32,616 nucleotides of DNA from JAJZQD01 sp021847735 (GTDB taxonomy: Bacteria; Bacillota; Thermincolia; Thermincolales; UBA2595), in the NCBI GenBank assembly GCA_027324025.1, contig DAHVYW010000030.1, positions 1 through 32,616 of the forward strand, given 5' to 3'. The translations under genes were made by a program, and so were the position numbers. The notes beneath the pieces were generated by a model that made no database searches, was not told where the DNA came from, and worked only from the letters and a program-made list of their open reading frames with translations. Below, in pieces: positions 24,231 through 31,526 of this stretch (positions are counted from its first letter, which is position 1; each line of letters begins with the position of its first letter).

Positions 24231-25772
24231 TTGGTTGATAACAAAAAACTAAGGGCATTGTTGGCCTGTTTTTTTGGTGTGCTCCTGCTGGCCTTGTTTA
24301 TAAGCCGGCCGGCCGTGGCGGCCGGGGAGGTCGCGGAGTATGTGGCACCTGACGGTTTCAGAGTAATCAGCTATTCACCGGCCTGGTCAGATACCAATCA
24401 ATTGAAGGGCGTGTATGACGAACTGCGGCGCAATGCCCATGGGGAAGAGTTTAAGCTGCTTAATAAGATTAATATTTATCCCGGACTAGACCCTGTGGGC
24501 CAGGGGGCAGCCGGCAGGTGGTACGGAGTTTGGAAAATGGAAGACGGCAAACCGCGCCTGGCAGGCAACAGGTACATCGATATCTATAACGGTGAAGAGT
24601 ATACGACAATTAACAGCATCGCCCGTACCCTGGCCCACGAATACGGGCATCATTTTACATACTATTATTACTACATTAAGGAAAACAAGTTGTGGGAAAA
24701 CTGGAGAAGCACCGGTTTGGCGGAGGCCAGGCAACTGAAAAACAATCCGAAAGTAGGTGCAGCCACCAGGGACCACAAGTGGCTAATCCAGGAAATAGCC
24801 GCCGAAGACTATGTCCAGTTTTTTGGTTCCGCATCCATTAAAAAGAGCGTTGATTTCAGCGACATTTCGGAACGGCTGGCCCAAAACAAACCGGATGTCT
24901 CGTTTACCACCGACATGTATAACTACCACCCCCAGGAAAATTTCGAAATACCTCTGGCGTCTAATCTTCCGGGGCTTAAGAATTACTGGCTGAAAGTATC
25001 CGGACTGAAGGTTAAAACCAGTAACCCGCCTTCACAAATTCGCCTTAAACTAAAGGAGGTTAACCAGCTTCCCGGAGTTAAAACCCCTCAGTATGTGTTT
25101 TCATGGGACCGGAGCATCGATGATAACACAAGAGACCTGGAATATACCTTGGTCCGTTTTGAGGCAGCCGACAGCGCGGCCTTTTACCCGGTGAAAACCG
25201 TTGCCGCGAATGAACCATTGGAGGCGGTAACCGGTTCGGCCAGCAATTCAAATATGTATATATGGGAAGATATTCCTAACGGTTCGGCGTATTATGTGGT
25301 GTATGTGCAGGACGGGGACGGTTTGGTAACTTCGTCCCAAGTGTTGGCCGTTGATTTCGGTGTGCCGCTAAGCCCGCAGTCGGTACTGATAGACGACGCT
25401 TCACGGTCTAGAGGTATTTGGTTCCCGCCAAGGGTTAAGGTTAACAGCAGGCAAATGGATTTTGAAGTGCCACCATATATTCAAAAAGATTCAACCCTTG
25501 TTCCCCTAAAGGATATTTTCAAGGAACTGGGGGCGACGGTGGAATGGGAAGCTAAAAGCCAGGCCATAAAGGCCGTTAAAGGAAACACAACCGTGACCCT
25601 GCAGGTGGGCAGCTCCGAGGCCCAGGTTAACGGCGAGAAGGTTACTCTGCAGGTGCCTCCGGTGATCAAAAACGGCAAAACCATGGTCCCGTTAAGTTTT
25701 GTAAGCAAAGCCCTGGGCGCAGATATCGTATGGAACCCCGGATTACAACTGGCAGTGGTGACTCTGATCTGA
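24231..25772 (+). CDS. Secreted HEXXH metallopeptidase-like protein with C-terminal copper-amine-oxidase-N (stalk) domain
   Basis: The 513-residue product starts with TTG behind GGAGA and has a signal peptide ending about AVAA. A zincin-like region has the zinc motif HEYGHH in ARTLAHEYGHHFTYYYYY (about 138-155) and a possible third ligand Glu in QEIAAEDYVQFFG. A fibronectin-like beta domain follows (about 285-385: TPQYVFSWDRSIDDN, YYVVYVQDGDG). The C-terminal 100 residues are a copper amine oxidase N-terminal domain (PPYIQKDSTLVPLKDIFKEL and VPPVIKNGKTMVPLSFVSKA), common in Clostridia as a wall-binding module. The target protein is unknown. It lies next to the SLH gene, which suggests surface protein processing. 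Confidence 0.8.
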   Translation: MVDNKKLRALLACFFGVLLLALFISRPAVAAGEVAEYVAPDGFRVISYSPAWSDTNQLKGVYDELRRNAHGEEFKLLNKINIYPGLDPVGQGAAGRWYGVWKMEDGKPRLAGNRYIDIYNGEEYTTINSIARTLAHEYGHHFTYYYYYIKENKLWENWRSTGLAEARQLKNNPKVGAATRDHKWLIQEIAAEDYVQFFGSASIKKSVDFSDISERLAQNKPDVSFTTDMYNYHPQENFEIPLASNLPGLKNYWLKVSGLKVKTSNPPSQIRLKLKEVNQLPGVKTPQYVFSWDRSIDDNTRDLEYTLVRFEAADSAAFYPVKTVAANEPLEAVTGSASNSNMYIWEDIPNGSAYYVVYVQDGDGLVTSSQVLAVDFGVPLSPQSVLIDDASRSRGIWFPPRVKVNSRQMDFEVPPYIQKDSTLVPLKDIFKELGATVEWEAKSQAIKAVKGNTTVTLQVGSSEAQVNGEKVTLQVPPVIKNGKTMVPLSFVSKALGADIVWNPGLQLAVVTLI

Positions 25773-25773
25773 C

Positions 25774-25807
25774 CATAGAAAGCCGCCCTGCAGGGCGGCT
25801 TTCTATG
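25774..25807. terminator. 34-base perfect palindrome, probable terminator
   Basis: CATAGAAAGCCGCCCTG is followed without loop by its exact reverse complement. It begins two bases after the stop codon. The T-run is inside the stem rather than after it, so it may work in both directions or protect the transcript end. Confidence 0.7.
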
Positions 25808-26228
25808 ACGTTAGCATCCGTATCCATCTGTGTTCATCCGCAGCCGTATTTTTTGTTGCTGCGGCTTTGTTTGGCGTTTCTTGATAAATATAATCGGAAA
25901 GTTTGCGCCAGCAAACCTCCTACCTTCTCGGAGCCGTAATGCGGAGAGACACCATTTAGTGGGGGAGCTCTAAAATGCCATCTTATCCAAACAATTTACA
26001 CAAGAGAAAAATTTGGGACATAACGGTACGAAAATTCGACAACTTTTCGTAATAGTAATCAAGAGGAGGGGTATAGTTCAGGAATCCACAAGGTTATATA
26101 GCCCTTGACCCGCGTTTAAGGGGAAAGGGTTTTGCGTTGAAAATTCTATAGGGAGGTGACCAGTGAGTCGTTGACAGCATCGGGTGAAGTATTGACACAA
26201 CTGTGAAGATATTCGAGGAGGAGTAAAA
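25808..26228 (+). other. Long structured leader of the SLH gene, no gene found
   Basis: These 421 bases hold no supported gene. From 25898 several small hairpins follow each other: GTTTGC-GCCA-GCAAAC, CTCC-GGAG, CCG-TAATG-CGG, then CACC-ATTTA-GTGG. Further along there are two GAGGAGG-like sequences and two TTGACA. This could be a long 5' leader with a regulatory RNA. I compared it by eye with c-di-GMP, c-di-AMP, fluoride and other common riboswitches and found no match. Confidence 0.4.
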
Positions 26229-27635
26229 ATGAGGAGAAACAAGTTAATAGCTATCCTGGTTTTATGTGTTTTCCTGTTTGGAACGGCTACCACCGGCGCT
26301 TTCGCTACAAAAGGACAGCCAAGCATTGATATCACTGTAGGTAATGACGGTTCGGTCCAGATGAGCATGAAGTTCAAGGACATGAATGAGGCAAAATGGG
26401 CCTTAAAACATGTGTTGAAAATGAATGCCGAAGAGATTATTAAGGGTTACGAAGACGGATCATTCAGGCCCAACAAACCGGTAACCCACGAGGAAGCGGT
26501 GGTATTAACGATGTTGGCCGCCGGCCTAAAAGATGAAATCAGCCAAACAGTGACTGACTCGGTATATTTACCGTTTAAAGATGCCGGGCGCATTCAGTCC
26601 TGGGCCAAAAAAGCAGTTATCGTTGCAGTGAAAAAAGGTTACCTGGATGCTAGCCCCTCAGGCAATTTCCAGCCTAATAAACCAGCTAGCAGGGAATGGG
26701 TGACGAAACTGATAGCTAAGGCCCTTGGACTGCAGCCGGTGAGTGTTCAACTACCGTTTAAGGATGCCGACAAGATTTCAAGTGATGCCGCCGGTTACGT
26801 GGCAGCAGTGGTTTACAACCAGCTTATCTCGGGTTTCCCGGACGGTACTTTCCAACCGAATAAACCGATAACCAGGGCAGAAATAGCGGTTATGCTCGGG
26901 TTATCCACCAGCGAACTGCCGATACCGGGTAAGGTGAGAAGTAAGGTGGAAGGAACCATTGTTTCCGTATCAAAAGAAGTCTACCAGGATGTGGGGAGCA
27001 GTACTTATGGCTATTCTCCCCAGGGCACGATTACCCTTAATATTAAAGGAGACGATGACGAAGACGAAGACGAAGACGAAGGAGACGTTAACACCAGTGG
27101 GACGGTTACATATCCGGTGGCCAAGGATGCTCTCATCTATGTAGATGGCCAGTCGGCAGCCCTTGGAGACCTGGCAGTAGGTGCAAAAGCCGAAGCCGTG
27201 GTTGACGGAAACGGTATGATTACTTACATCGAAGTTGAGCCTGTTATTGTAAAAGGCGTCGTTCAATCAGTTTATGCCGCCGAAAACAAGCTGACAATCC
27301 TTCAGGGATGGGAGAACAAGCACGCAAGGCGTTACTTTGACCCCGTTGGGGTGCCGGTTACCTATACAGCAGCGGACGGTGTTACAGTGGTAATAAACGG
27401 TGTATCCGTACAACTGGCAAGCCTGCTACCCGGCGATGTCGTTAAACTTACTCTCAACGCCGGGCAAGAAGTAACCGGTATTAAAGCATCAAGGTTTATT
27501 AAGGACGAAGATAAAGATAAAGGTGACGACAGGGACGGACAAAAAGGTAAGGATGAAAAAAATGGCCAAAGGAACAATCACGGAAAGAATCAAAAGCAAG
27601 AAAAAGATGATAACGTAGACCAGTACGAAAATTAA
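26229..27635 (+). CDS. S-layer-homology (SLH) domain surface protein
   Basis: The 468-residue product has a signal peptide ending near GAFA. Three SLH domains lie at about 48-100, 117-170 and 177-225; each ends in a form of the motif GYEDGSFRPNKPVTHEEA, GNFQPNKPASREW or GFPDGTFQPNKPITRAE. They bind pyruvylated wall polysaccharide. Two small beta domains follow (VEGTIVSVSKEVY and VKGVVQSVYAAENKLTILQG), split by an acidic stretch DDDEDEDEDEGD. The C-terminal 55 residues are highly charged and low complexity. GAGGAGG precedes the ATG. Confidence 0.9.
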   Translation: MRRNKLIAILVLCVFLFGTATTGAFATKGQPSIDITVGNDGSVQMSMKFKDMNEAKWALKHVLKMNAEEIIKGYEDGSFRPNKPVTHEEAVVLTMLAAGLKDEISQTVTDSVYLPFKDAGRIQSWAKKAVIVAVKKGYLDASPSGNFQPNKPASREWVTKLIAKALGLQPVSVQLPFKDADKISSDAAGYVAAVVYNQLISGFPDGTFQPNKPITRAEIAVMLGLSTSELPIPGKVRSKVEGTIVSVSKEVYQDVGSSTYGYSPQGTITLNIKGDDDEDEDEDEGDVNTSGTVTYPVAKDALIYVDGQSAALGDLAVGAKAEAVVDGNGMITYIEVEPVIVKGVVQSVYAAENKLTILQGWENKHARRYFDPVGVPVTYTAADGVTVVINGVSVQLASLLPGDVVKLTLNAGQEVTGIKASRFIKDEDKDKGDDRDGQKGKDEKNGQRNNHGKNQKQEKDDNVDQYEN

Positions 27636-27639
27636 TTTG

Positions 27640-27663
27640 GAAGCCCCTCGGGGCTTCTTTTTT
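27640..27663 (+). terminator. Rho-independent terminator
   Basis: GAAGCCCC-TC-GGGGCTTC (27640-27657) followed by six T, five bases after the SLH stop codon. Confidence 0.9.
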
Positions 27664-27880
27664 CTTTCTGGCAAAGTTTCACAAAATCCTCACAATTTAA
27701 ACCATATTTTGTCACACAGTCAAGATATACTTAGTATAAACGGAAAACAAAACAATCAGGGTCTTTGCTATATAGTCAAAGTAACATTTCAAATAGTATC
27801 TTTGAGATTGCCCGGGGCGTAAAATGCCCTGGAGTTACCGGCTAAACCGGAATGACTGACAAAAGGAGGTGAAAACGAAT

Positions 27881-28291
27881 ATGAAGAAGAAGGTTTTGAT
27901 TGCCCTAACAGTAGTTCTTGTATTGGCTTTTGCCGTCCCGGCACTGGGTGCGTTAACAGGGTTCACCGATGTCCAGAAACAACAGATCCTGGACCTACAT
28001 AAGCAAACAGTTGAATTGCGCAAACAGATGGTGGATAAGTATGTTGAAGCCGGGCAGTTGACTGCCGATGAAGGGAAAGCTGCCAAGGACCGCATTGACC
28101 AGGCAGAAAAATACCGCCAGGACAATAACATACTGCCGGGTCAGGGATTAGGCAGAGGAAACTGTGGTGGATTTGGCGGCGGTTGCGGCGGCCCAGGTCT
28201 TGGTGGACAAGGATTTGGTAGGGCCAATTGGACCGACGCCGGTGTAAGAGGTTTCGGTTCGAGAGGGGTGTTTAACGGGCCGGCAATCTAG
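27881..28291 (+). CDS. DUF2680 (YckD-like) exported protein with Gly-rich tail
   Basis: The ATG at 27881 follows GGAGGTG by 9 bases; the GTG at 27869 lies inside that ribosome binding site. The 136-residue product has a signal peptide (LVLAFAVPALGA). A DUF2680 helical pair follows (FTDVQKQQILDLHKQTVEL, KQMVDKYVEAGQLTADEG), then a Gly-rich tail with two Cys (GNCGGFGGGCGG). DUF2680 proteins are small exported proteins of spore formers with unknown function. It is monocistronic between two terminators. Confidence 0.82.
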   Translation: MKKKVLIALTVVLVLAFAVPALGALTGFTDVQKQQILDLHKQTVELRKQMVDKYVEAGQLTADEGKAAKDRIDQAEKYRQDNNILPGQGLGRGNCGGFGGGCGGPGLGGQGFGRANWTDAGVRGFGSRGVFNGPAI

Positions 28292-28328
28292 GAATTAATA
28301 GGTACCCGACTTTGTTTTAATAATGTGA

Positions 28329-28363
28329 GAACCGGCATGGTTATAGACTGCCGGTTCTTTTTT
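28329..28363 (+). terminator. Rho-independent terminator
   Basis: GAACCGGCA (28329-28337) pairs with TGCCGGTTC (28349-28357), followed by six T. Confidence 0.9.
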
Positions 28364-28668
28364 CTGTCCTATTTTCAAATGTGTTCCCAGCTAAACCGGA
28401 AGACGGCCAAGTCAATACCGGCCTGTTCAAAATTGCCGGAGTGGAGGGCGGAGTCCAGTTTATAATTACCTGTTTCTGTGCCCCGCCTAACAATTTTAAT
28501 TACGCTTCGGCCTGCAGGTTGATTAGGTGGAGTTTTGAATATAGTTTGCCGGGCGAATACCGTCAATAATACAAACTGTATATGTTACGCCGGTGTTTTC
28601 CGTGATATAATAAGCTAATACGCATCCCGCCCCTGGTGGGTTTTTGTATAGAAGGGGGTTTGGCCTTT
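28364..28668. other. Intergenic stretch with a candidate promoter
   Basis: No gene is supported here; two short overlapping frames on opposite strands lack start signals. A perfect TATAAT lies at 28606-28611, without a good -35 at the right distance, about 60 bases before the phosphoribosyltransferase start. It may be its promoter. Confidence 0.4.
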
Positions 28669-30021
28669 TTGAGCGTGATTGACAGAAAAAGGTTGGATAA
28701 GGAAGTTTTTAATATTGATACTACCGGAATCAGAAAAGGAAGATATTCTGACGCTTACTTCTGCAACATTGTAAGGATTCTCGAAGCCTTGTCAAAAGAA
28801 GGGTACACTTTTGCCGGGGAAAGTGACCTAAGGGAAATTGACTGTAATGCTGTTAAGAACGGTGATTTGAGGGTGGAAATGCAGTTTTTTACCCGGCGCC
28901 GGCCGTTCAGTCTGGCAGCGGGGGTAGACGAAGCCCTGGCTATCATCGAAGAGTGTACCGGTGATTTTGACGATAGCGGCCGTTTCCGGAAGACTTTAGA
29001 CGAGCTAGAAGTGGAAGCCATTCACGACGGTGAATTTGTTGATTACGGCGGGGACCCTGAAGATGTACGGCCTGTCCTAAAAATAAGGGGCCGCTACAGA
29101 GATTTTGCCGGGCTGGAAACTCCCGTGTTAGGAGTTTTGTCTGAAGCAACAAGGCTTGCCACCAATATTTACAATGTGCTGGTGGCTGCCGGGGGAAAAG
29201 ATGTGATGTTTTTTCCGGCCAGATTCGCCCATTATAAGGTACAAGCCCTGCATGGATACGCCTACGCTTTGGCTGTCCAGGTATATAACCGAAAATATGG
29301 CAAGAACTCCCGAGCCATTGTTTCCACTGATGAACAGGGACGTTGGTGGGGGGGACAGGGCGGTGGGACTGTGGCTCACGCTTCTATTGCGTGTTTCCTG
29401 GGGGACACTGCAGAGACTATGATGCAGTTTTCCCGCATTATGCCTGTCGAAGTCCCCAGAATTGCCCTGGTGGATTTCCATAATGACTGTATCGGGGAAA
29501 CGCTGGCGGTTATGGGGAAAATGTTTCCTGCTTACTTGGAATTGGTCAGGGCGGGTAAAACAGATGAGGCCGCCAAATACAAACTGTTTGCCGTGCGGCT
29601 TGATACCTCGGGGGATATGAAGGACGTTTCCATTTCACCTGTTGGTGATAAAAAATACGATTATGGGGTGAACCCAAGGCTGGTGGAAGCCGTTCGAAGG
29701 GCCATGGATAACGCTTATAAGGAATGGAATCTGCCTACCCAGGCCTTGGATGTGGCAAGGGAATGGTGCAGGCAGGTGAAAATCGTGGTTACCGGCGGTT
29801 TTAACGTTAAGAAGATAAGTTGGTTTGAAGAACTGGGCGTCCCTGTTGATATTTACGGAGTGGGGTCTTCGCTGCTGGAGAATTCAAGTGAAAGCGGCAC
29901 TAACAACGATTATACGGCAGACATTGTCCGGGTGCAAATTAACGGTAAATGGTATCCAATGAATAAAGTGGGTCGTCGGGCCTGTGATAATCCCTCTTTG
30001 TCAACGGTAAAAAGTAAGTGA
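28669..30021 (+). CDS. pncB: Nicotinate phosphoribosyltransferase (clostridial type)
   Basis: The enzyme joins nicotinate and PRPP to nicotinate mononucleotide in NAD salvage. Family features are FNIDTTGIRKGRYSDAYF at the N-terminus, FFTRRRPFSLAAGVDEA, VLKIRGRYRDFAGLETPVLG, MFFPARFAHYKVQ, RWWGGQGGGTVAHA, ALVDFHNDCIGE, VRLDTSGDM and KIVVTGGFNVKKI with DIYGVGSSLL. The start is uncertain: TTG 28669 lies 10 bases after GAAGGGGG and gives 450 residues; GTG 28636 would be upstream of that ribosome binding site. The TGA stop codon lies inside the 118-bp repeat copy 4, so the element defines the C-terminus. Confidence 0.92.
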   Translation: MSVIDRKRLDKEVFNIDTTGIRKGRYSDAYFCNIVRILEALSKEGYTFAGESDLREIDCNAVKNGDLRVEMQFFTRRRPFSLAAGVDEALAIIEECTGDFDDSGRFRKTLDELEVEAIHDGEFVDYGGDPEDVRPVLKIRGRYRDFAGLETPVLGVLSEATRLATNIYNVLVAAGGKDVMFFPARFAHYKVQALHGYAYALAVQVYNRKYGKNSRAIVSTDEQGRWWGGQGGGTVAHASIACFLGDTAETMMQFSRIMPVEVPRIALVDFHNDCIGETLAVMGKMFPAYLELVRAGKTDEAAKYKLFAVRLDTSGDMKDVSISPVGDKKYDYGVNPRLVEAVRRAMDNAYKEWNLPTQALDVAREWCRQVKIVVTGGFNVKKISWFEELGVPVDIYGVGSSLLENSSESGTNNDYTADIVRVQINGKWYPMNKVGRRACDNPSLSTVKSK

Positions 30022-30134
30022 ACTCGTTCAGCTAAAGCTGAACATCGAAACTTCAGTGGGGGACTCTACCCCCACTGAAGCAGAAAAGTGGAAACTCCAC
30101 CTAATAGAAGGTGGAGTCTTGGAATTGGGATAAA
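30017..30134 (+). repeat. 118-bp three-hairpin dispersed repeat, copy 4
   Basis: Identical to copies 1 and 2. Its third to fifth bases (TGA) are the stop codon of the nicotinate phosphoribosyltransferase gene. The last three codons before it (GTA AAA AGT region) may be replaced coding sequence. The three hairpins form the immediate 3' end of that transcript. Confidence 0.93.
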
Positions 30135-30153
30135 AACGAGGTATAAAATTTTT

Positions 30154-30184
30154 AACAATCCCCACCGATAGGTGGGGGATTGTT
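30154..30184. terminator. Hairpin, probable terminator
   Basis: AACAATCCCC-ACC and GGT-GGGGGATTGTT form a long stem around CGATAGG, 20 bases past the repeat. No T-run follows on the plus strand. Confidence 0.6.
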
Positions 30185-30189
30185 CATGG

Positions 30190-30220
30190 AACACTTTTTT
30201 TATATCTAACATAATATTTA
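30190..30220 (+). promoter_or_regulatory. Mother-cell-type promoter of the first tiny-TM gene
   Basis: AAC (30190-30192), then 17 bases, then CATAATATTTA (30210-30220). The -10 part is identical to those at 7721-7731 and before the second tiny-TM gene. It fits SigK (AC, 16-17 bases, CATANNNTA) with one mismatch. Confidence 0.5.
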
Positions 30221-30275
30221 ACGAGGGTTCAAACCGAATCCAAATTCAAATAATAATAGCTAAGGAGGGTTTTTA

Positions 30276-30362
30276 TTGGGAGGATTTAAATTTCCGTTCG
30301 GCGCAAACTTCGCGTTCATTCTCTTTCTGATCCTCATTCTCCTGTTCTTTGGTGATCCCTAA
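30276..30362 (+). CDS. Tiny transmembrane spore protein (YjcZ / tiny_TM_bacill type)
   Basis: The 28-residue product starts with TTG behind AAGGAGGG and reads MGGFKFPFGANF, then one hydrophobic helix (AFILFLILILLFF), and ends GDP. Such tiny proteins are abundant in spore formers and are thought to belong to the spore membranes or coat. A paralogue follows at 30613 with the same FVI-LILMFF-DP ending. It lies too close to the minimal gene length for most gene finders. Confidence 0.78.
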   Translation: MGGFKFPFGANFAFILFLILILLFFGDP

Positions 30363-30417
30363 GAACATAAGAGGAAGCCGGATCATAAAAATTTAAAATC
30401 AATCGTTGTTTGACCGT

Positions 30418-30448
30418 AACAAGCCCTCACCGACAGTGTGGGCTTGTT
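30418..30448 (+). terminator. Hairpin terminator after the first tiny-TM gene
   Basis: AACAAGCCC and GGGCTTGTT (30418-30426 and 30440-30448) form a 9-bp stem with further CAC/GTG pairing inside; TATTAA follows. Confidence 0.7.
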
Positions 30449-30479
30449 ATTAACGTTAACCCGCAAAAAACTATGACAA

Positions 30480-30511
30480 CCACCTTAAGTGCTTAAGGTG
30501 GACTTTTTTTT
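30480..30511 (+). terminator. Strong rho-independent terminator
   Basis: CCACCTTAAG-TG-CTTAAGGTGG is a 10-bp stem followed by AC and eight T. It insulates the second tiny-TM gene from upstream reading. Confidence 0.88.
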
Positions 30512-30522
30512 ATCATTAATTG

Positions 30523-30556
30523 AACCTTATTAAAGACATTTACATAATATTTATTA
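30523..30556 (+). promoter_or_regulatory. Mother-cell-type promoter of the second tiny-TM gene
   Basis: AACC, 16 bases, CATAATATTTA. 31 of 34 bases match the site at 7702-7735. It lies 57 bases before the start codon. Likely SigK, possibly SigE. Confidence 0.5.
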
Positions 30557-30612
30557 TAATAATGTATTTGCCTGGTACCCTTATGGCAGATGAAGGTAAA
30601 GGGGGGAGAACT

Positions 30613-30693
30613 ATGGGTAAACCGTTCTTCGGAGGAACATTTGTTTTTGTTATCTTCGTGATTTTGATCCTCATGTTTTTTATTGATCCCTAG
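30613..30693 (+). CDS. Tiny transmembrane spore protein, second copy
   Basis: The 26-residue product (ATG behind GGGGGGAG) reads MGKPFFGGTF, then a hydrophobic helix (VFVIFVILILMFF), and ends IDP. It is paralogous to the protein at 30276. Its stop codon overlaps the stop of the minus-strand small membrane gene by sharing CTAG, a tail-to-tail overlap of four bases. Confidence 0.8.
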   Translation: MGKPFFGGTFVFVIFVILILMFFIDP

Positions 30694-30937
30694 CACACGC
30701 CGACAGTGTTAGTCCATAGTCTTAAAAAAAAATATTTAAAACGCTGCCAAAAGGATGGCTGGTGGTTTTCAGCCTCGATAACCACGACTTCGAGGCTAGG
30801 TGAATTACTAAAAAAGGGTTTAAGCATCCCATATTGTGCAATTATTGTTGAACAAGTGAGACCGAAAGCGATAAGGGCCAATGGAATCAGTATCTGGGTG
30901 CTTGGCTCTTTTTTTTGAATATTTTCACGATGTTCAT
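30690..30937 (-). pseudogene. Small membrane protein gene with a frameshift in a run of eight A
   Basis: From the ATG at 30937 the frame reads MNIVKIF and enters a run of eight A (30916-30909); it then shifts and stops after a few codons. One extra A would join it to a 70-residue frame, EPSTQILIPLALIAFGL and onward, with one membrane helix and an end at 30690. The joined product would have about 82 residues. I do not recognise the family. It follows the DUF2935 gene on the same strand, but the group II intron now lies between them. The run could be a sequencing error, a true mutation or a phase switch. Confidence 0.5.
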
Positions 30938-30948
30938 AATTTGTAATA

Positions 30949-31514
30949 GTGTCACGACATAATAACCTTTTCAATAGGTGGAATCTGAAGGAAGCCGGAG
31001 GCAAACTCCCGACCTGAGGACTACGAATCTCGAGTGAGGCTATGCTACTCGGGCGAGTCTGCAAGGCAAGACAAAGCCCTATGCTATCAAAGGGTAGTGC
31101 AGTAAACGAGGCAGGTACATGGGAGGAAGGTTGCCGTTCTTATCTGGGGAGGCCTGCCATGAACGTCAGTAAACCTGACAAGCAGGGCCGAGAGGCCAGG
31201 CTGGACTGGCAGGAGTCAGCAGAGGCCATAGTACCGGATAACCGGGAAGGGCTGAACGTCAAACAGCGGGCAATGCTGGGAATTTCGAGAGATGATGTTA
31301 GAAAGCAGAATTCCTCAAAGAGGACTCCACGAAAGAGAGAGTGGTGAAACCACAACGGCTTTTGTGTGAGGGCTTAGTCAACTCCGGCATGAACCAATCC
31401 ATGTCCCACCAACATTGTAGTCAATGTTGGGCAGGTTTGGCGAACCGCCTAGTGCGGACCCGCATGCTAGGTGGTGTGAGAGGACGGCGGGGGCGACCCC
31501 GCCTCCTACTCGAT
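30949..31514 (+). mobile_element. Group II intron without reverse transcriptase gene
   Basis: The 5' end GTGTCACGAC fits the GTGYG-type intron start. A typical domain I start follows (GGAAGCCGGAGGCAAACTCC, CCTGAGGACTACGAATCTCG). The 3' part has a domain V hairpin, CCGCCTAGTGCGGACCCGCA and TGCTAGGTGG, then GTGTGAGAGGACGG and the domain VI end CCTACTCGAT. In full-size introns of this type the domain IV carries a reverse transcriptase/maturase of about 1.2-1.8 kb. Here about 566 bases hold the whole element, so the protein gene is absent. Splicing would need a protein in trans. It splits a likely operon, but lies antisense to it. Confidence 0.78.
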
Positions 31515-31526
31515 TTATTATCGTGT

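Noticed and set aside
25885..25975. A c-di-GMP or c-di-AMP riboswitch before the SLH gene.
   Set aside because: GCAAACC and some stems recall c-di-GMP-I, but the second conserved part (ACGCAAAGCC) is absent, and the c-di-AMP consensus segments are absent as well.
28375..28569. Small genes on either strand before the nicotinate phosphoribosyltransferase.
   Set aside because: The two frames overlap each other on opposite strands, and neither has a ribosome binding site or familiar sequence.
31042..31347. A 101-codon plus-strand gene.
   Set aside because: It lies within the ribozyme part of the group II intron, lacks a ribosome binding site and shows no reverse transcriptase motifs.
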